Below, piece by piece: positions 15,968 through 25,001 of a stretch of 63,360 nt of DNA. Source of the stretch: a virus. The position numbers and the translations under genes are program-made. The notes beneath the pieces are model-generated. The model ran no database searches. It was not told the origin of the DNA and worked only from the letters and a program-made list of their open reading frames with translations. The stretch is taken from positions 1 to 63,360 of IMG/VR virus record IMGVR_UViG_3300009103_001409; one strand, written 5' to 3'. Within the stretch, counting starts at the first letter, position 1; the number at the start of each line of letters is the position of its first letter.

Positions 15968-16020
15968 ATGAGTTAAGTTGCGAAATTAAAAGATATTTAT
16001 TGTTCATGAGTTAAGTTGCG
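15968..16020. repeat. Direct repeat in the leader of protein A
   Basis: ATGAGTTAAGTTGCG occurs exactly twice, at 15968-15982 and 16006-16020, 38 bases apart. Its core AGTTAAGTT occurs a third time in the ssb leader (15609-15617). All three are within leaders of minus-strand messages, reading AACTTAACT there. Confidence 0.75.
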
Positions 16021-16090
16021 GCATTTGGGTTGTGATATATGCCGACAAGGACTCAATACTTAATAAGATTTTTCTTTTTCCTTCTCTTAT

Positions 16091-16119
16091 ATTATAACCG
16101 ATCGGTTATGATTTGTCAA
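16091..16119 (-). promoter_or_regulatory. Perfect sigma-70 promoter with embedded palindromic operator
   Basis: TTGACA (16119-16114), 17 bases, TATAAT (16096-16091) on the minus strand: both boxes and spacing are the full consensus. A perfect 16-base palindrome, ATAACCGATCGGTTAT, occupies 16094-16109, covering the 3' spacer and half of the -10 box. A dimeric repressor bound there would block polymerase. The -35 box is inside the end of the preceding gene. Confidence 0.85.
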
Positions 16120-16360
16120 ATTGTTTTTTGATATATTTTGAAGAAAGTTTGCCAACCAATGTACCGTGATTGAATCTGCGGATTCCTTTCACATTAACAT
16201 CGTAAACAACTTCCATTTTGCCATCAGAGCTAATATGGTTTTCGCGCATTTCATTAGAAACCATATGTTTTGGCAAGTCAAGAATTTTAATATAATTCAT
16301 TAGTCGATTGACACCATTCCTTTTGCGAAATATGCCAGTGTATTGTGTGTATGTACTCAT
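16106..16360 (-). CDS. Small paralogous protein B, possible WYL_2/Sm-like barrel
   Basis: An 84-residue paralogue of the gene to its left: MSTYTQYTGIFRK, MNYIKILDLP and IRRFNHGTLVGKL line up with MSTFTQYTGTFTK, MNYIQVSDLP and FRTFNRSRIVGSV. The two arose by tandem duplication and have diverged to roughly one-third to one-half identity. It starts two bases after the tubulin-like gene ends, so it belongs to that transcript, whereas its paralogue has a private promoter. Function unknown; small-barrel nucleic-acid binding is possible. Confidence 0.6.
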   Translation of the reverse strand: MSTYTQYTGIFRKRNGVNRLMNYIKILDLPKHMVSNEMRENHISSDGKMEVVYDVNVKGIRRFNHGTLVGKLSSKYIKKQFDKS

Positions 16361-16361
16361 A

Positions 16362-17165
16362 TTACCTCCAATCTTGAATATGATGAGTATATTTGAGAGA
16401 ATAAAAGAATGATTGCTTATGCTCGGACGGGTAGACTGCGAACGAAGATGTTATTTTGTTTTTCTCATCGTCAGTGACACGGCTCTTGATAAGTTTTAGC
16501 AAGTCTTTGTTACTCTCCAGTTGTTGTTTGCTTATACTGTAAATGTATCCTGTTTCAGTGATATTGTCAAGAAAAAACATTAAGTTTTCTTCTTTTTTCT
16601 TGAGAACCCCCGTTGAAACTGTACTAATTCGAGACACCTCTTTCGGTATATGCTGGGAGCCTAAAACGGGCTGTTGTGTTCTAAACCACTCTATTGTCTC
16701 TATTGTGTTTGCAATCTGTTTGTTTATCATGTCGAACATCTTCGTTATGGATTGATCACCAATTATGTTCAATATATCTTTGTTTGAGAATACGGTGAGC
16801 CTGTTCAATAATCCTGACCTTGCATATTCCTGTAGTACGTTGAATACCACCTTGTGTCTCTTAGCTACTTGTGGAGATGCCCACTCTAAGTCGGGGAATA
16901 CATATCCAACATTAATCTTTTTATTCTTTATAGTCTCCAACAGACGCAATGTAGCGGAAGAGCATTTGCTTCCACCGCAAAGGAAGAACCAACACTCGCC
17001 TTCGGCAAACTTCAGTTTCTTGAATTTTGGACAATGCATCTCGAAATCTTCTTCAATTTTGCACTTCTTTGGAAAGTCAGACTCAACTATCGTCACCTTT
17101 TTGTACAAATCAGAGAAGTGATTTGCGATTCCTGCTCCTGCTGAACCTAATCCTATGACAACCAT
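16362..17165 (-). CDS. Divergent tubulin/FtsZ-superfamily protein
   Basis: A 267-residue protein whose landmarks follow FtsZ in order: VVIGLGSAGAGIANHF at the start (glycine-rich nucleotide loop), a strand then FLCGGSKCSS at 61-70 where FtsZ has its GGGTGTG phosphate loop, helix, NVGYVFPDLEWASP (FtsZ VVTKPF segment), a long helix, LTVFSNKDIL (FtsZ VIPND-RLL), and KMFDMINKQIANTI (FtsZ AF-x-x-ADEVL helix). The tubulin signature is degenerate and the T7-loop aspartates are not evident, so GTPase activity is uncertain. An ordinary dinucleotide-binding Rossmann protein is the alternative, favoured by KVTIVESD. GGAGGAGG precedes the start. It overlaps the polymerase stop by 13 bases. Confidence 0.6.
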   Translation of the reverse strand: MVVIGLGSAGAGIANHFSDLYKKVTIVESDFPKKCKIEEDFEMHCPKFKKLKFAEGECWFFLCGGSKCSSATLRLLETIKNKKINVGYVFPDLEWASPQVAKRHKVVFNVLQEYARSGLLNRLTVFSNKDILNIIGDQSITKMFDMINKQIANTIETIEWFRTQQPVLGSQHIPKEVSRISTVSTGVLKKKEENLMFFLDNITETGYIYSISKQQLESNKDLLKLIKSRVTDDEKNKITSSFAVYPSEHKQSFFYSLKYTHHIQDWR

Positions 17166-18346
17166 AATACCTCCTCCATATCTCTAAGGTTTCTTCCTGC
17201 TGTTGCTGAAGATTTGAACCAACCGAGTTGAGTATCTTCAAATATCTCTTGGATTTGGGGAAGCATATGCCTATCATCAAACGCCAAATCAATTGTTATT
17301 GAGTCATGAACGACAGAATGAACAAACGACTTTGTATTCTGAACAAATTTGTTTATTTTAACCGCTTGTTTCATACAATTGTCTGAAGATGAAGACTGCA
17401 AGAGATAGTTCAGAGCATGAAAGTCATCAGCTTCAATGTGTCTGCCGAATGGGGTGGAGACAACACCATCAGTATAATATTTATTTAACAGTAGTCTCCT
17501 ATCATAGTGCTCTGAGTCTATGGCGTCAGAGTTGGGGTTGTAGAGCCACGCTAAGAACTTCGTCTTGGCTGTCTTTCTATCGTACTTGCCATCGAAGAGG
17601 TGTTCCATATTCCACTCATGTATGTCTACACGGGGGTGGGTACCAGTAGATAAAGAGATGAAGGCTCGAACCTCCGCTCCGTTCAAATCAAAGGAGACGA
17701 ATATATCATTCTTCGGCACAACACAGTTGGCAATTTCCTTCTTGAGATTCATTATCGGAAAGGAACCTTTCTTCGTTGTCAATCGTCCAGTTTTTGAACC
17801 CCACACATCGTACAGAATCGGCTTGTTTTTGCCGTTTAGTGAACTAAGCAGCACCCTTGCCTTGTTATCCGTCTTGGATGCTTTTTTGAGGGTACCTTGA
17901 GCGATTAACACATCATTTTGGGATATGTCGTGAGCCATTTCAAACATGTCAACCAAGAAGCCATGATTCTGAGGTTTATCATGGTTGGAGAACACATGTT
18001 CACATATCTCATTCTTTACTTCACAATAGTGCATAAGATGTTGTTCTGGGACCAAATCAAACATGCAAAGTTCACCAAGCTTAAGTTTGGCATTTGCTGC
18101 TGAGTTGATGAATGCTCTTATCTTCTTTTCTCTCTTTTCAAGTCGAGACTTAAGATGCTCGGGGCATACTTCCTCTAACGACTTTCCGTTAACATAAACG
18201 CTAGCATAATCAACAGGAACACCATTGAGACGGCTATGCCAGTTCCATGTTCGATTAGAAGTTGTAGGTATTCTATCATAAATAAACTCTCCATTACTGT
18301 AAATGCCAAAGCATTCTTTTCTATCATCCAATATCTGAAATATCAT
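17153..18346 (-). CDS. Short family-A (PolA-like) DNA polymerase
   Basis: A 397-residue protein containing the family-A palm and fingers. YDVWGSKTGRLTT near 179, motif A VSFDLNGAEVRAF with catalytic D220, motif B RKTAKTKFLAWLYNP at 257-271, a TPFGRHI turn near 298, NYLLQSSSSDNCMKQAV matching the Q-helix, and motif C VHDSITID with D348. In PolA motif C is HDE; here Glu is Ser. It has no exonuclease domain and is shorter than T7-like or host enzymes (about 600-930 residues). Both catalytic aspartates are present, so polymerisation is plausible. AGGAGGTT-type ribosome site upstream (GGAGG). It lies between a structural gene and the tubulin-like gene. Confidence 0.8.
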   Translation of the reverse strand: MIFQILDDRKECFGIYSNGEFIYDRIPTTSNRTWNWHSRLNGVPVDYASVYVNGKSLEEVCPEHLKSRLEKREKKIRAFINSAANAKLKLGELCMFDLVPEQHLMHYCEVKNEICEHVFSNHDKPQNHGFLVDMFEMAHDISQNDVLIAQGTLKKASKTDNKARVLLSSLNGKNKPILYDVWGSKTGRLTTKKGSFPIMNLKKEIANCVVPKNDIFVSFDLNGAEVRAFISLSTGTHPRVDIHEWNMEHLFDGKYDRKTAKTKFLAWLYNPNSDAIDSEHYDRRLLLNKYYTDGVVSTPFGRHIEADDFHALNYLLQSSSSDNCMKQAVKINKFVQNTKSFVHSVVHDSITIDLAFDDRHMLPQIQEIFEDTQLGWFKSSATAGRNLRDMEEVLWLS

Positions 18347-19620
18347 TAATAACCTCCGCCAGAACCTCCGGATTTTTTGTTTGTAGTCGAAGGTTGATTT
18401 GGTACATCGCTCAATAAAACTCTTCTTCGCTCTAGTCTCTTAGTCCAACCACTCAATCCGAACGGCTTTGAGAATAGCTTATTTCTGAAGATGTCATTAA
18501 TGTAACCTGCTTTGCCTGCTTTGTCAAGAAATTTGTTTGAGTTTGTTATTATTTGCCTTAGGACTGGTTTTGTGAATTCATTATTATTTTCAATGTTTCT
18601 TAATTCTGCATAAATTGATACCCAATGTCTAGAAAATCGATAGTTTGTGTTGTATTCGTCTAAAAGTTGTCTTCTAAAAGTATTAACTCTAGTTTTATTG
18701 TTACAAGATACTGATATTGTTCTTTTTTCTTCATTAAAGATTACAAAATCATTATAATATTTAATTATATAATTAATTAATAAATTAATATCATTTACAT
18801 CTGTTCTATAATAATTCTGACTGAATAGTCCTAATATGTTTCGAGTGGCGGTTTTATCACCAGGGAAAAACTTACTGGCTGCTGGTGAGGACAAGTCAGC
18901 AACCAATACCCATGGAGCTTGTTTAATTATGGAAAACCCTTTGTTCAAGGCAATTTTCTTATAGTAAGGATAGGCTGGACTGTTGATAAAATTTACGCTT
19001 TGTTCATCGTTTCCGCCTTTGAAATTTTCTATTGCAAATGCCAAACCAGTAGAGAAAATCGAATTATATTTCGACGTATACCACCCAGTATATGTAATTG
19101 GATCACCAGGGTTTTGTTCTCTGAAATATACCATTAAATACTTGACATACATATCAAAAGAGGTTATTTTTTTGATATCACTATCTGATAAATAATCCGT
19201 ATTAAACCTCATTAAGATACCTCTTAAGTAATCTATATACTTAAACGTTGGATTTTCCCATGCTCTCACAGGCTCCAACAGCGCAATGCTTCTAGTTGCC
19301 GGGCTTAACACACCAGACATAATTTTCAAGCTGATATTCATTCTCATTTCATTATACATCTCGTTGACAAGTGGCAATATTTGAAATTGAGAAGAAGAAT
19401 CACTCGCTGGTGCCGTTTGCATTGTTGTCATTGCGGTGTCTTTGGGTTGCACCACCACTCCGTTTGTATTAATTCTTCCGTAATAATTGAATTCAGCAAA
19501 GTTTAAGTCCTTTATAACCTTGGAGCCCTGTCCACCGTTTTCCGGATGGGCTTTCGCTTGGTACATAGACCTTAACGTTGCAATCTCTGCTGCTGAATTT
19601 ATATTGTTTTTACCCCACAT
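18346..19620 (-). CDS. Putative baseplate/virion structural protein
   Basis: A 424-residue protein I do not recognise by motif. It has an ordered body with many aromatic residues (SKYNSIFSTGLAFAIENF, QAPWVLVADLSSPA) and a disordered Gly/Ser-rich end (KKSGGSGGGY). It follows the 1676-residue protein by three bases in the tail region, so a baseplate role is likely by position. Confidence 0.55.
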   Translation of the reverse strand: MWGKNNINSAAEIATLRSMYQAKAHPENGGQGSKVIKDLNFAEFNYYGRINTNGVVVQPKDTAMTTMQTAPASDSSSQFQILPLVNEMYNEMRMNISLKIMSGVLSPATRSIALLEPVRAWENPTFKYIDYLRGILMRFNTDYLSDSDIKKITSFDMYVKYLMVYFREQNPGDPITYTGWYTSKYNSIFSTGLAFAIENFKGGNDEQSVNFINSPAYPYYKKIALNKGFSIIKQAPWVLVADLSSPAASKFFPGDKTATRNILGLFSQNYYRTDVNDINLLINYIIKYYNDFVIFNEEKRTISVSCNNKTRVNTFRRQLLDEYNTNYRFSRHWVSIYAELRNIENNNEFTKPVLRQIITNSNKFLDKAGKAGYINDIFRNKLFSKPFGLSGWTKRLERRRVLLSDVPNQPSTTNKKSGGSGGGY

Positions 19621-19623
19621 TTA

Positions 19624-22600
19624 TCATTGTACTCCTTTTTCGTAATCTTCCTCGTCGTTGATTTTCATATCGGTTGTATAAAACTCGACCCTCTTGTCCT
19701 TCGGATTATACACTGCCATAACCCACAACCCATTAGATATCAATACATATACGGTATTACCATTATGGTCCGTTGCATTTCTATCCCAGCCCATCCAATC
19801 ATTCTCTGTTGGTTTTACGTTGCTCCTCCAATGGACAAAATCGTTACCACTTCCCCCCTCAATCTGTATCCCCAATGTTCTATAGCCCTTCAGATCTGGG
19901 AACGTGGATATGCTCCCATACTCGTATTTACTATATTCATCCTTTCCTCGCATTTCAAAATCTTTTGAAAGCGTAATTGTGTCCAACTCGCCTTCTTTGG
20001 CAATCTTCCCCTCAAAATTTATTGTATCTCCTGCCCTGAGTCCTACGGTGGAGGATGTCAAAGCCGGGGGCACCGTCTTTTTCGGAACAGAGCCACCAGA
20101 TGAGCCACCAGATGAACCACCGCCACCACCTATTTTTGGATTCTTCTTTGTGTTATGTGAACCAGCCCCTTGCAACGCCTTTAATGCTGCTGCCTGCCCT
20201 TTCCATGGCCCACTGAAGTTGGAATTGCAATTTGCAACTTTTTGATTAACCTTTGTCTTCTTTTTTGGTAATCTGAACCTGTCTACTCCTGCGTTGTTCG
20301 CTTTATCTTCGGATTTCAGTCCGTAATTTACCCAAGCAGCCTCAACCGTAGTGGTACATAGTGGTGATTTACCACCAGAAAATTTCATTTTATGATTAAC
20401 TGATATAATTTGATAATACCCACCAATACCCAAATGGAATGCCATCGAATTCAATTTGTTTGGGGCATCACCGAGTCCACCATCTACCCAACACAACTGC
20501 CCAGGATAAAGAAAAAAGCAAGCCCCTCCCATTTCAATTTTCACGTTATAAACTCCTGCGATTTGTGCAAGATTTCCTTGATTTGATGCAAAAAACTTTA
20601 CTTCTCTTCTGTATGGGGCGTCTTTCTTTGAGAAAGACATTTTGCTTATTAGTGAACCAACCCCCAATTCGTCATCACCGTTAACAAGAATCTCATCCAC
20701 AATAGTTCTGTACTTAAATTCTGGAATGCCGTTTTGGTGGGCACTCGAATCTCCCTGTGCTGATTGAAATTCAAACGATCTTGCATTTGCTGGGTATAAT
20801 ATTAAATAATTATAATATTCATCGCGATATCGCATAGAGTTTTTCTTTAATAAGGGGAATTTCTTTACTGACTTGGTATCACTATACTTGTACTCTAGCA
20901 CCCCATTTACTAATCTCTTGCTTATACGAGCAGCAGAATAGCTATCAAGGATATTTTCAAAACACATTAACTTACCCCTTATTGCCTCTTTTCTTTTTGT
21001 CCCAACCAAACCAATATCCATTGATGCTCTAAATAATACTTTATTTTCTGAGGCGATATCAAAGCACACCTCACCCATAAGCCTTGTTATAATATTTTGA
21101 GCAAGAGACTTTAAAAATGTTGCAACTGGATAGTAGCTAAGTTTTTTGTTTATAATTTCTTTGCGGAACCAATCTGCAAACCACTCTAAGTGAATTGGTA
21201 CATCTGCCAAATTACTATCCATCTCCTCATACACACCATCATTATTTGGTAAATACCACCGAAAAGAAGGAAGAATGACTTTTGTTCGTGGGGGTGAATA
21301 ATAATATCCACCTAAAGATTTAGACAGCTTTCTGTCTCTGACTGGGTGGGGAAATGAAAATGTTTTATCAGCCTCCAGAGTTTGTCTTAATGACCTTCTA
21401 TCAACATCCGTTTTCTTTCCACCCTGAGTCAGCCACATATTCTCATGCATTCCATCCAACAAAACATCCACCAAATCCCCAAAAAAGAAGAATTGAATAT
21501 CGGAAAAATCTTGCTTTTTGATAGGTGGCGGCTTGGTTTTGCCTTTATAACTAGAATCCTGCCCGGATGTGGTAAATTCCTGCCGCCATTTCGCATTAAA
21601 ATCAGATGCTATCCCTGTGTCTGCGTTTAAAGATTTGTACTTTTCAAGTATTTTTGTTCCATGCGGAAGAACGCCTTTAATCCATCCCTTTTCTTTAGTC
21701 AACTGCCTATACAGGAATATTTGTTTTGCCAAATTTGCAAAGTTGTGAGTTTTTTGTAAATGTTCTGTTATTTCTTTTGGTTTTATTATTGAAGTTCCAA
21801 GGGTAGATAATGCACTTGTCACAACTTTATTTTGAATTCCGACTGTAAAAAGTCTATCGCTATCGTTAAGTGCCGATATAATCCTAGGTAATGTTTCAAA
21901 AGTATCCGTATGTGCGTTATTTCTTAAAGAGCGAATTTTATCTTGAATCTTTTTTGGATTGCAGCCCTGCATCATTGCGCCTCTTAAGTTCATTTCTCTT
22001 CCTATCCTGTCCTTCACAGTTTTTTGTCCTGCAAGTGCATCCATTGAGGGGTCCGTTAAGACAGAATCAACATATCCCCTATACTCTACTGTTACTGTGG
22101 TTTTGTTGGTTTTTTCATCTTTCTTTATTTCATGATCCACAACAGCGATATCCAATGCCAATGGAACGTTTGATAACATTTTGTTCATCGCCTTATAATG
22201 AGCAGGAGAGTATGAATCGTCTTCCCCCGGATCATGATAAACATAACTTTTCAATAATAATCGATTATAATCGGGGTGGTATTGGTTCCGAAACGCACTA
22301 GAAAAGCCCGTTGGGTTTGAATTATTTGTATAGGTTATTAAATCCAAAAAAGAAAACTCGTATTTGACATCTTGCATTTTCCCATCCCATCCTTCAATTT
22401 CATATTCATATTCAAAAACTTGCTCTAAAAGCCTTATGTCCGGTAAATGAAAGTCGATTTTAACAGTGACATCAGATTTTGCCGTTGCCGTGTTTCCACC
22501 CTTAAAGTTGATGTCAATAGAATTCATGGTTATTATGTCACCACGATATAAATCTTTTATATCTTTTCGAAATGCCTTTTCAATGAAAATTTCTTTTGCA

Positions 22601-24654
22601 ACATTTGTGCCGCTACCGTCTTCTATCAGTCTAGAAAACGGAAACAACATTGGCAATTCAACTTCTTCTCCATTGTTTATCAATTTGCCATTCTTATCAG
22701 TATAATTTTTAACAATTTTTGATAACCTTACAAAGGTACGAACACCACGAGTAAAATATTCTGAACAATTCAAATAATCATTAATGCTTACTGTCGCATC
22801 TCCTTCCGAAGTCATAGGGGGAAGCGTTAGTGCATTAATGAAATTTTGATATGGCTTTATCGACAATGGGATAACTCTCCCCCCATATGGCAAATGTGCA
22901 TCATCTGCTGGGATTTTAATTGTGGTACCAGCAGCGATTTCCCCTCGGATTGCACCACCACTTTTATCTTGATATGTTCTTAACATAATGGATAAGTTTT
23001 CCAATTCCGACATACCAGCCAACAAAACACATTGTTTGATATTTTTTCTCAATTCTTCCTTTTTTTGTTTTATTTTATGAGCAGTGCTTTTTGATCTTGG
23101 ACTCATTTTGGCTGAGACATCATTTATGCCTTGGAGCATTTTTTTCAAAGCGGCAGTTTTAGCCTTTTCTGCATCTGCCCACTGTGAGGTGGCGAAATCA
23201 TCTTGTTGTGGGTATTCTGGGAGTACGCCTATCATTAAACTTTCTGCGAGGTAATTGGGGTGATGATGCACAACCGGCGTCTTTCTATTCTGCATCACGG
23301 CCCAGTCAAACGCATCTCTCATCTCCTGAGTCCAATTAAGGGTTTCTTCCATGGTTTTGAGGTGCGAATCTATAATAACTTTGCTTGCCTCATCAAACCC
23401 TTTCACCGTGCCCGTCTGAGTAGTGGTTGTCGTGTTCGTAATGTGATCGTGTTGCATGGTGACGTCCGCCCCCCCATGGACTTCCATGGCATTATATTGG
23501 GCTTCGAGGGATTGCCAATATCTTAAAGCAGCCCCCCATTTCAGCCCCTGCACAAAATCAGCCTTGGTAAGTTCGCTTACTCTTTTGTAATACATCTCGT
23601 CAGTAGAAAAAGTGAAAATATGAGACGAATCTTCATCGTTAGGATCCGTTGGCGCAAATTGAAAGTATTGATTCTTCTGATTTTTTACGGTGTTCTGCTT
23701 AACAACACCAGTCGGCATACTATCACGAGCCGTAGCACCAACAAGGCCAAGGTAAACAAGACATATCACATCAGTGAAAGCTTTATCTACCCAAGAAGGC
23801 TGATACTTCTTACCTGTATGGCCAGATTGTACGGAATGCATAAGTCCATCCCCCTCAATCTTTCCGAAATCCTCATAGGCTTTGTTTTTTGCCTCTATCT
23901 CTTTTGGGGTGTCTTCTGGCATTGCGGCTATTTTATCTTCACCGCCCTCAAATATTTTCACAATTGCTGCCTGGAAATCACTTTTCATATCCTCACTTTC
24001 ATTGCTGAGTGCGCCACCGTAATATTCTGAAGCTTCGTATTGTACGTGGGTATCGGGCGAAGCCTTCCCCTTATAAAACTGTTCTGTTTTCTTTTTATTC
24101 GCAAGTTGGGGTTTTTTCGCAGCCTTGCCAGTGTATTCGCCCGCTCCCCTTGCCTGTTGTGAAAAAGTGCCACCCACATTTTGCCAAATTGGAGACATTA
24201 TTTCTGTTACCATCACAGCAGTATCTTCAGCCAAACCTGACCTTGTAACACCGGGAACTGCCTTCCGTATTACCCATTCTACCAAAGCTGCGGATGATGT
24301 CCTATTATCATCCGCCTTGTGAAGTTTGTCGGGCTTACTGATGAGCAATTTGTGTAGGATATAAATAAGAGCTTTTTCGCCACCACCATCCGACGTCAGC
24401 GCAGAAGTTGTATTGAGATACCCTCCTGCTCCCTCTAAGCAGTTCATTAGACATTCATCCCCAGTCCACTTTATGCCTCCGGGGGTTTTCCGTCCTTCAA
24501 TATCAAACTTAGGCTGACTCTGAAGTAATGACCACTCTGCTACAAGTTCAAGATCATCGGCATATCCGAGTTGGGTTGTCCAGTGATCTTTTGCATCTTC
24601 AAAGGTTATTGTCGGGATTGCCGTCAAACGTCCACTATAATTTTGTCCGCTCAT
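19624..24654 (-). CDS. Very large tail/baseplate structural protein (1676 aa)
   Basis: The largest gene in the window. The body has no enzyme motif I can name; it has alternating helical and strand-rich segments. Around residue 1400 there is MGGACFFLYPGQLCWVDGG and GGYYQIISVNHKMKFSGG, a strand-rich block followed by a Gly/Ser linker (GGGGGSSGGSSGGS) and a C-terminal domain of about 130 residues that looks independently folded, with WRSNVKPTENDWMGWDRNA. The linker-plus-domain layout suggests a tip or binding module on a hub or wedge protein. Only GGTGG precedes the start, so the ribosome site is weak. Confidence 0.6.
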   Translation of the reverse strand: MSGQNYSGRLTAIPTITFEDAKDHWTTQLGYADDLELVAEWSLLQSQPKFDIEGRKTPGGIKWTGDECLMNCLEGAGGYLNTTSALTSDGGGEKALIYILHKLLISKPDKLHKADDNRTSSAALVEWVIRKAVPGVTRSGLAEDTAVMVTEIMSPIWQNVGGTFSQQARGAGEYTGKAAKKPQLANKKKTEQFYKGKASPDTHVQYEASEYYGGALSNESEDMKSDFQAAIVKIFEGGEDKIAAMPEDTPKEIEAKNKAYEDFGKIEGDGLMHSVQSGHTGKKYQPSWVDKAFTDVICLVYLGLVGATARDSMPTGVVKQNTVKNQKNQYFQFAPTDPNDEDSSHIFTFSTDEMYYKRVSELTKADFVQGLKWGAALRYWQSLEAQYNAMEVHGGADVTMQHDHITNTTTTTQTGTVKGFDEASKVIIDSHLKTMEETLNWTQEMRDAFDWAVMQNRKTPVVHHHPNYLAESLMIGVLPEYPQQDDFATSQWADAEKAKTAALKKMLQGINDVSAKMSPRSKSTAHKIKQKKEELRKNIKQCVLLAGMSELENLSIMLRTYQDKSGGAIRGEIAAGTTIKIPADDAHLPYGGRVIPLSIKPYQNFINALTLPPMTSEGDATVSINDYLNCSEYFTRGVRTFVRLSKIVKNYTDKNGKLINNGEEVELPMLFPFSRLIEDGSGTNVAKEIFIEKAFRKDIKDLYRGDIITMNSIDINFKGGNTATAKSDVTVKIDFHLPDIRLLEQVFEYEYEIEGWDGKMQDVKYEFSFLDLITYTNNSNPTGFSSAFRNQYHPDYNRLLLKSYVYHDPGEDDSYSPAHYKAMNKMLSNVPLALDIAVVDHEIKKDEKTNKTTVTVEYRGYVDSVLTDPSMDALAGQKTVKDRIGREMNLRGAMMQGCNPKKIQDKIRSLRNNAHTDTFETLPRIISALNDSDRLFTVGIQNKVVTSALSTLGTSIIKPKEITEHLQKTHNFANLAKQIFLYRQLTKEKGWIKGVLPHGTKILEKYKSLNADTGIASDFNAKWRQEFTTSGQDSSYKGKTKPPPIKKQDFSDIQFFFFGDLVDVLLDGMHENMWLTQGGKKTDVDRRSLRQTLEADKTFSFPHPVRDRKLSKSLGGYYYSPPRTKVILPSFRWYLPNNDGVYEEMDSNLADVPIHLEWFADWFRKEIINKKLSYYPVATFLKSLAQNIITRLMGEVCFDIASENKVLFRASMDIGLVGTKRKEAIRGKLMCFENILDSYSAARISKRLVNGVLEYKYSDTKSVKKFPLLKKNSMRYRDEYYNYLILYPANARSFEFQSAQGDSSAHQNGIPEFKYRTIVDEILVNGDDELGVGSLISKMSFSKKDAPYRREVKFFASNQGNLAQIAGVYNVKIEMGGACFFLYPGQLCWVDGGLGDAPNKLNSMAFHLGIGGYYQIISVNHKMKFSGGKSPLCTTTVEAAWVNYGLKSEDKANNAGVDRFRLPKKKTKVNQKVANCNSNFSGPWKGQAAALKALQGAGSHNTKKNPKIGGGGGSSGGSSGGSVPKKTVPPALTSSTVGLRAGDTINFEGKIAKEGELDTITLSKDFEMRGKDEYSKYEYGSISTFPDLKGYRTLGIQIEGGSGNDFVHWRSNVKPTENDWMGWDRNATDHNGNTVYVLISNGLWVMAVYNPKDKRVEFYTTDMKINDEEDYEKGVQ

Positions 24655-24658
24655 TTTG

Positions 24659-24988
24659 TCAACCCACCAATTCTCTATAAATTTCTAATGCTGGATACGG
24701 AATTTCTATAACATCTCCGTAATTATAGTGGGCATCTGTTGGTTTGTCATTCCATAATGCAATTATCCACCAATATTCAACACTATCATAATATATATTT
24801 GCTAACTTGAAAAGCCTATCACCTTTTGCCCAAACGTGCTCTCTTGTTGCAAAAGCTCCTTTGAAATATCTCCTATTAAAGAAAAAGGTAGCATATTGAT
24901 CTATATTTTGAAGTCCCCTATTATCAAACCACTCTTTGTAGCTGTCATCGTCATTTAAAACGACTTTTCTATCTGTATATTTAGGCAT
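24659..24988 (-). CDS. LysM-like baseplate wedge protein (T4 gp53-like)
   Basis: A 109-residue protein whose C-terminal half is a LysM-type module: GDRLFKLANIYYDSVEYWWIIALWN then a YGDVIEIPYPALEIYREL ending. That pattern of GD-x-L-x-x-LA-x-x-YY and WW-I-A-x-x-N is the one found in small baseplate wedge/hub proteins of contractile tails. It lies between two large tail proteins. Confidence 0.65.
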   Translation of the reverse strand: MPKYTDRKVVLNDDDSYKEWFDNRGLQNIDQYATFFFNRRYFKGAFATREHVWAKGDRLFKLANIYYDSVEYWWIIALWNDKPTDAHYNYGDVIEIPYPALEIYRELVG

Positions 24989-25001
24989 ACTTTTTCCTCA
25001 T

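Noticed and set aside
20000-20250. Plus-strand frames with Pro/Ser runs within 19624-24654
   Set aside because: They are mirror images of the Gly/Ser linker region of the minus-strand gene and have no ribosome site.
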